Source of the DNA: Cytophagales bacterium
GTDB taxonomy: Bacteria > Bacteroidota > Bacteroidia > Cytophagales > Cyclobacteriaceae
DNA length: 5,000 nt
Reading direction: 5' to 3'
Assembly: GCA_003504855.1 (NCBI GenBank)
Contig: DNZD01000353.1
Coordinates: 1-5,000 of the forward strand
The position numbers and the translations under genes were made by a program. The notes under the pieces are model-generated. The model saw nothing but the letters and a program-made list of their open reading frames with translations. It did not search any database and was not told the origin of the DNA. This document shows, piece after piece, positions 1 through 5,000 of the stretch (position 1 is the stretch's first letter; the number at the start of each line of letters is the position of its first letter).

Positions 1-1
1 A

Positions 2-2371
2 TTGATTTGGGATATTTCAGATCGCTGGCGTCCTTCCTTACAGGCCACTACCTTGGAAGGAACAAACACCGTCTTTCAGGCAGTTACGGGCCCCGACAAA
101 AAATACCTGGTTTTCTCCAACAAAAATTTTCCGGTTCCTGTCCCGGAAGGCAAGGTTGCCAACCAAAATCTGCATGGCATCGGCACCACCAACCTGGTTA
201 TTGTTTCTGCGCCCGAATTTTTATCGGAAGCACAACGTCTTGCCAATTTCAGACAAAGCCGCAATGGGATTACCACTACCGTAGTTACCACCACCCAGGT
301 TTATAACGAATTCTCCGGCGGCAAACAGGATGTAAGCGCAATCCGGGACTTTGTGCGCTGGCTCTATGTAAACAACACGGGCATCAAAAATCTTTTGCTC
401 ATGGGCCGTGGGTCTTACGATTACAAGAATTACCTCAGCTACAACAAGAACTTTGTTCCCACTTACGAATCGCGCAACTCCCTCAGTCCGCTCGAGTCAT
501 ATTCATCCGATGACTATTTCGGGTTTCTCGATGCCAATGAAGGAAATTGGAGCGAAAATCCAATTGAGAATCACACACTTGATATAGGTGTCGGCCGGTT
601 GCCCGTCAAAAAGACTGAAGAAGCACAACAAGTGGTGAATAAATTACTGGAGTACGGCCAGTTGCCTGGTGATAGCTGGAGAAGACAAATTCTGTTTGTT
701 GCTGACGATGGGGATGACAACATCCATCAGGGTAACGCCGATGAGCTGGCTGAGCTGATTGCCAGTCAGCACCCGGACTTTACAACAGAAAAGTTATTTG
801 TAGACAATTTCAAACAGGTCAGCGTATCCTTTGGGCAACTCTCACCTACTGCCACTGAAGCGCTTAATCGGGCCGCGGTGAGTGGTTACTCCATCATTAA
901 TTATACAGGCCACGGCAACGAACAGCAATGGATGGCGGAGAGAATTCTGGATCAGTTTTCAATTCTAAACTGGAAGAATGCTCCACGATATCCGCTGTTA
1001 CTCACCGCTACCTGTGAGTTTGGGCGGAATGATGACCCTGGTTTGATTTCAACGGCTGAACAATCCTTGCTGATGAATCATGGTGGCAGCATTGGTCTCG
1101 TCACCACAACACGATTGGTAAACTCTGCAACAAACTTTTTTCTGAACAAGGCTTTCTATCAGGCCCTGTTTACCAAAGTCGGTGGACGGTACCGCGATCT
1201 TGGATCTGTCATGCGCGACACCAAGAACAATAGCGTAAGCGGAATATCGAACCGAAACTTTTCATTACTGGGCGACCCTTCACTAACCCTGCTGTTGCCT
1301 CCGGCAGACCTTCAGGTGACCAGCCTGCAAAACATCACGTCCGGTTCAGACACCCTCAAGGCGCTCTCAACAGTACAACTGAAGGGCCGCGTGATCAGCA
1401 ATGGCGGTGCTGATCCGAACTACACCGGCGTGGCCACGGTCACGGTGTATGACAAGGCTTTCACAGAAACTACCAGGGGCGATGAAAATCCGCCCTTTAC
1501 ATTTATCAATCGCATCAATCCCGTCTTCAGCGGAAAAGCAAGCATTCAACAAGGCTTGTTCGAACTTGAATTCACATTACCGAAATTTATTGACCCTGCC
1601 ATTGGAACTGGCATGATCAGCCTGTATGCTACGAGCAACACGCCGGGCGAAGACCGAACCGGAGCGGTGGTAATCAGTAAGATAGGTGCACTGGAAAAAA
1701 ATCCCGGACCCGATACCCAGGGCCCGTCTATATATCCATACATGGGCGACACCACATTTATTCCAGGAGGAATTGTAGGAGCAAACAGCCGGATTGTCGC
1801 CATCCTGCGCGATGCCCATGGTATCTCCACCGCCCGGTACAATCCACAACAGTCCATCTTAGCCATTTTGGACGACACGACCACCTGGATCCTGAACGAC
1901 TACTACCAGGCCGCAGTCAATAATCAAACAGTTGGTTTGGTTGATTTTCCGGTATTTGGGCTCAAGGATGGAACGCACCACTTGAATCTGTCTGCCAGCG
2001 ATGTATATGGAAATCGAAGCACTGCCCACCTTGTGTTTACCGTTTCAGACCGGGGTAGTATTCAGTTGAACGATTGGCTGGCCTATCCAAATCCCATGCA
2101 TGAGGAGACTGTTTTTCATTTTACGCACAGCCGGTCCAGTGAAGACCTGGAGGCAGTGGTTACCGTCTTCGATCGGGTAGGACAAAGTCTGTATACGGCC
2201 ACTTATTCGGTGCCAGAAAGTGACTATCAGGTTGACCTTCCCGCCTGGGACGGTACCTCTGCAGCGGGGATAAAATTGAGTCCCGGGCTATACCTGGTTA
2301 AGCTGTCTGTTCGTTCTCTCGTGGATGGTTCCAAAAATGAGAAAATAACGAAGGTTATAATTTCCAATTGA
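2..2371 (+). CDS. porU: Type IX secretion system sortase PorU (C25 gingipain-like), 5'-truncated by window edge
   Basis: PorU is the cell-surface sortase of the T9SS: it cleaves the C-terminal signal domain from cargo carried by PorV and joins the cargo to the surface anchor. Residue numbers count from the first codon in the window; that TTG is an internal Leu codon, not a start. Residues 1–60 resemble the region preceding the protease (WDISD, NLHG). The C25 domain spans about 64–433, from NLVIVSAPEF through SSDDYFG (168–174) and DIGVGRLPV (194–202) to the GDPSL motif (424–428). The catalytic pair is visible: His304 in YTGHGN and Cys338 in TATCEFG. A beta-rich stalk follows, with DTQGP at 571, DAHGI at 604, LNDYY at 631 and DVYGN at 667. 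The C-terminus (YPNP at 695, PGLYLVK at 761) resembles a T9SS C-terminal domain, which PorU itself is known to keep. Family members are usually 1,100–1,300 aa, so several hundred N-terminal residues, including the signal peptide, lie outside. The frame is intact to the TGA. Confidence 0.95.
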   Translation: MIWDISDRWRPSLQATTLEGTNTVFQAVTGPDKKYLVFSNKNFPVPVPEGKVANQNLHGIGTTNLVIVSAPEFLSEAQRLANFRQSRNGITTTVVTTTQVYNEFSGGKQDVSAIRDFVRWLYVNNTGIKNLLLMGRGSYDYKNYLSYNKNFVPTYESRNSLSPLESYSSDDYFGFLDANEGNWSENPIENHTLDIGVGRLPVKKTEEAQQVVNKLLEYGQLPGDSWRRQILFVADDGDDNIHQGNADELAELIASQHPDFTTEKLFVDNFKQVSVSFGQLSPTATEALNRAAVSGYSIINYTGHGNEQQWMAERILDQFSILNWKNAPRYPLLLTATCEFGRNDDPGLISTAEQSLLMNHGGSIGLVTTTRLVNSATNFFLNKAFYQALFTKVGGRYRDLGSVMRDTKNNSVSGISNRNFSLLGDPSLTLLLPPADLQVTSLQNITSGSDTLKALSTVQLKGRVISNGGADPNYTGVATVTVYDKAFTETTRGDENPPFTFINRINPVFSGKASIQQGLFELEFTLPKFIDPAIGTGMISLYATSNTPGEDRTGAVVISKIGALEKNPGPDTQGPSIYPYMGDTTFIPGGIVGANSRIVAILRDAHGISTARYNPQQSILAILDDTTTWILNDYYQAAVNNQTVGLVDFPVFGLKDGTHHLNLSASDVYGNRSTAHLVFTVSDRGSIQLNDWLAYPNPMHEETVFHFTHSRSSEDLEAVVTVFDRVGQSLYTATYSVPESDYQVDLPAWDGTSAAGIKLSPGLYLVKLSVRSLVDGSKNEKITKVIISN

Positions 2372-2397
2372 TTATATTTATCCCTTAGAACTTGATT

Positions 2398-3564
2398 ATG
2401 AATAAGTTAGCGTTGGCTTTAGTCACTTCACTCTATGCAGGAACTGTCCTTGCACAGACCGTTGGTTCTTCGGGTACCTCACTTATTGGGCAGGATAGCA
2501 CCAATAAAGTGATCACCACGGCAGTTCCCTTCCTGATGATCACCCCTGACAGCAGGGCAGCAGGAATGGGTGATGCTGGGGTTGCTACTTCACCGGATGG
2601 AAACTCAGCACACTGGAATGCAGCCAAGCTTGTCTTTATCGATAAGGGATACGGTGTGTCAGCATCTTATACGCCATGGCTCGGGAAGATCATCAACGAT
2701 ATGTCGATTTTCTATCTCTCAGGATTCTACAAACTCAATAATAAGCAGGTCATCGCGGCCTCCATGAAGTACTTCAACCTGGGAGAGGTTCAGTTTAACC
2801 AAGGCCCTGACCCAGCCGATCTTTTGGGTCGCTATAATCCGAGGGAATTTGCGTTTGATGTTACCTACTCCACCAAGCTTACAGAACAAATGAGCATCGG
2901 TGGTTCCCTGAGATATATTCATTCCAATTTGACCGGATATTTATCGACCAATTCGTTTGATGCTCGTCCCGGGAACTCGGTAGCAGTAGATTTTGGCATG
3001 TATTATAATAAACCGATTGTCTGGAAAAACTCGAACCTGGCATTCGGTGCTACCATCACTAACCTGGGCGGAAAAATATCTTATTCTGATGCCAACAATA
3101 AAGATTTTCTACCGACCAATCTGCGTATCGGATCTGCGTATCGAATGGAAATTAATCAAATGAGTACCCTCGCCTTTGCACTTGACTTTAATAAGTTGAT
3201 GGTTCCGAGCCCGGCTCCGGGTAGCAAGACTAAGCCAATGCTAAGTGGTGTATTGGGGTCCTTCACAGACGCCAAAGGCGGATTAAGTGAGGAACTAGCC
3301 GAAATCACAACTTCGCTCGGTATGGAGTATTGGTATAACAATACCGTGGCTGCACGGCTAGGGTATTTCTATGAAGCGAAAGACAAAGGAAACAGAAAAT
3401 ACCTCACCGCGGGATTGGGTGTAAGATATGAGAAATTCGGGCTGGATGTAGCCTATCTCGTGCCTACCAACAAAAGAGAGAATGCCCTGGCCGAAACGTT
3501 GCGGTTTACCCTGATGATGGTCTTCAAGCAGAAGGAAAAGGAAGAAGAACCCGTTACGGATTAA
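2398..3564 (+). CDS. porV: Type IX secretion system outer-membrane shuttle protein PorV (LptO)
   Basis: PorV is a FadL-like outer-membrane beta-barrel. It binds the C-terminal domain of T9SS cargo at the SprA/Sov channel and carries it to PorU. I chose ATG 2398 (388 aa) over an in-frame TTG six bases upstream because it gives a clean signal peptide: MNK, a hydrophobic stretch from residue 4 to 18, and likely cleavage after VLA (residue 19). The family signature is clear: TAVPFLMITPDSRAAGMGD at 41–59, HWNAAKL at 72–78, SYTPWL at 90–95, DFNKLMVP at 263–270, LGMEYWY at 307–313 and ARLGYFYE at 319–326, with alternating barrel strands to LRFTL near the end. After the last strand there is a charged tail (residues 377–388, rich in Lys and Glu). 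The gene starts 26 bases after porU, with no recognisable promoter between, so the two are probably one transcript. There is no good Shine–Dalgarno sequence, which is common in Bacteroidota. Identification is firm. Confidence 0.96.
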   Translation: MNKLALALVTSLYAGTVLAQTVGSSGTSLIGQDSTNKVITTAVPFLMITPDSRAAGMGDAGVATSPDGNSAHWNAAKLVFIDKGYGVSASYTPWLGKIINDMSIFYLSGFYKLNNKQVIAASMKYFNLGEVQFNQGPDPADLLGRYNPREFAFDVTYSTKLTEQMSIGGSLRYIHSNLTGYLSTNSFDARPGNSVAVDFGMYYNKPIVWKNSNLAFGATITNLGGKISYSDANNKDFLPTNLRIGSAYRMEINQMSTLAFALDFNKLMVPSPAPGSKTKPMLSGVLGSFTDAKGGLSEELAEITTSLGMEYWYNNTVAARLGYFYEAKDKGNRKYLTAGLGVRYEKFGLDVAYLVPTNKRENALAETLRFTLMMVFKQKEKEEEPVTD

Positions 3565-4820
3565 TGGCCTATCCCGATCGTACCCAGGCTCCGGATTTTC
3601 AACTTTCTACAGACTATTCGCTGGCCCAACCTGAGCAGTTTCATTCAGGAACTGTGCCTGTCTTCGCATTCCGACAAATCAGCCAGGAGGCGGTACGCAT
3701 TGAATTGCTCTTTGATGCCGGAAAGTGGCACGAACCAGGACCGGGCATTAGCCATTTCGCCTCACAGTTATTGTCCAAGGGAACTCGTCATCGCAATGCG
3801 TTCGCGGTGGCAGAAGGATTTGAATCCCTGGGTGCACACCTGGAAGTTTCTCCGGGGTATGACATAACAACAGTTGCCCTCTTTGCCTTGCGCAAAAATG
3901 TGGTTGAGGCCATGAAGCTGTTAGGTGAGGTGCTTACTGAACCAGCCTTTGACGAGGAGGAACTCCGGATCATGAAAGAGATCTTCCTTCAGAATCTGCG
4001 CGTTCAAAATGAGAAGACGAGTGTAGTCGCCTCCAAGGAGATTCGCAAAGCAATTTTTGGTGGGTCGCATCCCTACGGAAGTTCGTTGGAAGAACATCAA
4101 TTGACCGGACTGGGGACCATCGCTTTACGGGACTACTACCAAAAGCATTTCAAACTGCGGGCTGTCTTCATCGTAGGCAGATTAGATGATCAGGTCCTTC
4201 GCGAAGTCATGCATTTGTTGCCTCCTTCACCGCCGATCGTTACTCCCGCCGAGCACATACCGCACCCAGGCCGTTCATTGACGCTGCGCCGTGAAAACAG
4301 TGTTCAGGCATCGATTAGACTGGGTGCCTTGTTTCCCCAAAAACAGCACAGCGCGGAGCATTTTGCCACAGTTCTCGTCAATCACATTTTGGGTGGCTTC
4401 TTCGGATCCAGGCTCATGAAAAATATCCGGGAAGAGAAAGGCCTTACCTACGGCATATACTCCTCCATCAATCATTTTGAAAGATCAAGTTGCTGGGTTA
4501 TTGGTGCGGAAGTGAATCAGCAGAATGCAGATCAGGCGTTGGTGGAGATTCGCAAGGAGATTGAAGTTCTTCGATCCGTTGCGGTTCCGGTGGATGAGCT
4601 TGAAAATGCCCGCAACTACTTTATTGGGAGTTGGCAATCCGAAAACGCGACACTCTTCTCAGTTTCCGATAAGATCAAAGGTTTATTCCTCGCGGGATTA
4701 ACGCCGGCCTATTATACTGATTTGCTACGGTTCGTGAGTAGCTGTTCATCAGCGCAGCTTTTGGAGGCGGCGCATCATCATTTTGACCCGGCTAGACTAA
4801 TTGAAGTGCGGGTTGGCTGA
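3564..4820 (+). CDS. M16-family (insulinase/MPP-like) protein lacking the HxxEH zinc site, probable non-catalytic subunit
   Basis: This is a two-domain M16B-type protein of 418 aa, the usual length for a single M16B subunit. The N-terminal domain (about 20–180) opens with an AGKW...GISHFASQLLSKGT segment. In active members this position reads HFxEH; here it is H64-F-A-S67-Q68, so the catalytic Glu and second His are absent. HPYG follows at 169–172. The C-terminal domain (about 190–400) contains GGFFGSRL (277–284) and IREEKGLTYGIY (288–299), which keep the Arg289/Tyr296 pair that positions substrate in M16 heterodimers. In known M16B pairs one subunit carries HxxEH and the other the Arg/Tyr pair, so I infer that this protein needs an active partner encoded elsewhere. 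The N-terminus (MAYPDRTQAPDF) is not a signal peptide and no membrane segment is seen, which points to the cytoplasm. The ATG overlaps the porV stop by one base (TAATG), indicating coupled translation. The frame is intact. Family assignment is firm; substrate and any T9SS link are unknown. Confidence 0.9.
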   Translation: MAYPDRTQAPDFQLSTDYSLAQPEQFHSGTVPVFAFRQISQEAVRIELLFDAGKWHEPGPGISHFASQLLSKGTRHRNAFAVAEGFESLGAHLEVSPGYDITTVALFALRKNVVEAMKLLGEVLTEPAFDEEELRIMKEIFLQNLRVQNEKTSVVASKEIRKAIFGGSHPYGSSLEEHQLTGLGTIALRDYYQKHFKLRAVFIVGRLDDQVLREVMHLLPPSPPIVTPAEHIPHPGRSLTLRRENSVQASIRLGALFPQKQHSAEHFATVLVNHILGGFFGSRLMKNIREEKGLTYGIYSSINHFERSSCWVIGAEVNQQNADQALVEIRKEIEVLRSVAVPVDELENARNYFIGSWQSENATLFSVSDKIKGLFLAGLTPAYYTDLLRFVSSCSSAQLLEAAHHHFDPARLIEVRVG

Positions 4821-4850
4821 TCCTGGTAATTGTCTTTCTTATTCTGTTCA

Positions 4851-4901
4851 TCAATAAAAACAAAAAGGCCTCGTTCCCGATTTTCATCAGGACGAGGCCT
4901 T
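4851..4901 (-). terminator. Rho-independent terminator of the minus-strand rRNA operon
   Basis: On the minus strand, a perfect 10-bp stem (4892–4901 with 4865–4874, AAGGCCTCGT/ACGAGGCCTT) continues past one bulged A into six more pairs closed by a GAAA tetraloop. It is followed directly by TTTTTGTTTTTATTGA. One inner pair is U·G in minus-strand RNA but would be a C·A mismatch in plus-strand RNA, and the plus-strand copy has no U-tract after the stem. The terminator therefore serves the minus-strand gene that ends at about 4911. It may act weakly or not at all on the plus-strand operon that stops at 4820. Confidence 0.9.
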
Positions 4902-4910
4902 GTGTTGAAG

Positions 4911-5000
4911 TCAGGCGACGACTTACTCTCCCGTCCCGATGGCGATCGGGATTACCCCGGTACCTGTTGATGAACTTTCCGGGCGCGGGCGCATGGAATG
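4911..5000 (-). rRNA. rrf: 5S ribosomal RNA, 3' portion, cut by window edge (divergent)
   Basis: Read on the minus strand, the last bases are GGGAGAGTAAGTCGTCGCC, a close match to the conserved 3' end of 5S rRNA (GAGAGTAGG followed by the 3' half of helix I). Upstream lie a GGGGTAAT segment in the place of the usual GATGGTA of loop E, and a 7-bp hairpin (TCCCGAT, loop CGCC, ATCGGGA; 4934–4951) in the place of helix IV. A GAAAGTT lies where GAAGTT is normal, and a CCATGC lies about 86 bases from the 3' end, close to its spacing in E. coli 5S. About 30–40 bases of the 5' end are missing. The usual CGAAC of loop C is not visible, so this copy is divergent. The strong terminator just downstream supports the end of an rRNA operon. 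The exact ends are approximate. Confidence 0.65.

Noticed and set aside
190..1300. Reading the first gene as a secreted gingipain protease rather than the sortase.
   Set aside because: The sequences before and after the C25 domain (WDISD/NLHG before; DTQGP, LNDYY and DVYGN modules after) and the adjacent porV are those of PorU.
1546..1884. Open 112-codon stretch on the minus strand, with smaller ones elsewhere in other frames.
   Set aside because: It lies wholly inside the well-supported porU frame, and its translation shows no recognisable domain or start signal.
2373..2380. Possible Bacteroidota -7 promoter box (TATATTTA against TAnnTTTG) between porU and porV.
   Set aside because: The last base differs and there is no TTG at the required distance upstream (about 19–21 bases). 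The match is likely chance in an AT-rich 26-base spacer.
2392..2397. TTG start for porV two codons upstream of ATG 2398.
   Set aside because: ATG 2398 gives a conventional signal peptide beginning MNK. The TTG adds only two residues and has no better ribosome-binding site.
4865..4901. Hairpin as the terminator of the plus-strand M16 gene.
   Set aside because: The outer stem could form in plus-strand RNA, but no U-tract follows (GTGTTGAAGTC) and the inner stem has a mismatch, so at best it is a weak terminator in that direction.
4934..4951. Perfect 7-bp inverted repeat (TCCCGAT/ATCGGGA) as an operator or stand-alone repeat element.
   Set aside because: It sits where a 5S rRNA helix is expected, 3' of a loop-E-like segment and just 5' of GGGAGAGTAAG on the minus strand, so it is better explained as part of the rRNA fold.

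Overview
The window comes from a member of the Bacteroidota. The evidence is a PorU–PorV gene pair, because both proteins belong to the type IX secretion system (T9SS), which is restricted to this phylum. A T9SS gene pair close to an rRNA operon, moderate GC and weak ribosome-binding sites would fit a Cytophagales-type organism, but that finer placement is inference.

Layout, left to right: (1) positions 2–2371, + strand, the C-terminal 789 residues of PorU, the gingipain-like (C25) sortase of the T9SS; its N-terminus lies off the left edge. (2) 2398–3564, + strand, the complete outer-membrane barrel protein PorV (LptO), 388 aa with a signal peptide. (3) 3564–4820, + strand, a complete 418-aa M16-family (insulinase/mitochondrial-processing-peptidase-like) protein that shares one base with porV and has lost the zinc-binding HxxEH motif. 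(4) 4821–4910, a short convergent intergenic region with a strong terminator that reads from the minus strand. (5) 4911–5000, minus strand, the 3' part of what looks like a divergent 5S rRNA gene running off the right edge, probably the end of an rRNA operon.

How they work together: PorV captures T9SS cargo by its C-terminal domain as it leaves the SprA/Sov translocon and delivers it to the PorU sortase, which removes that domain and attaches the cargo to the surface. The two genes are 26 bases apart and are probably co-transcribed. The M16-like protein has no signal peptide and is translationally coupled to porV. Its family works as pairs in which one subunit binds zinc and the other supplies an Arg/Tyr pair; this copy keeps only the Arg/Tyr pair, so it is probably the non-catalytic partner. 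A direct role in T9SS is not shown by the sequence.

There is no gene-free stretch longer than 300 bases, and I saw no mobile element, CRISPR array or tRNA. No wholly new system is evident. The points most worth a second look are the degenerate M16 protein locked to porV, the strand-specific terminator and the unusual 5S sequence.
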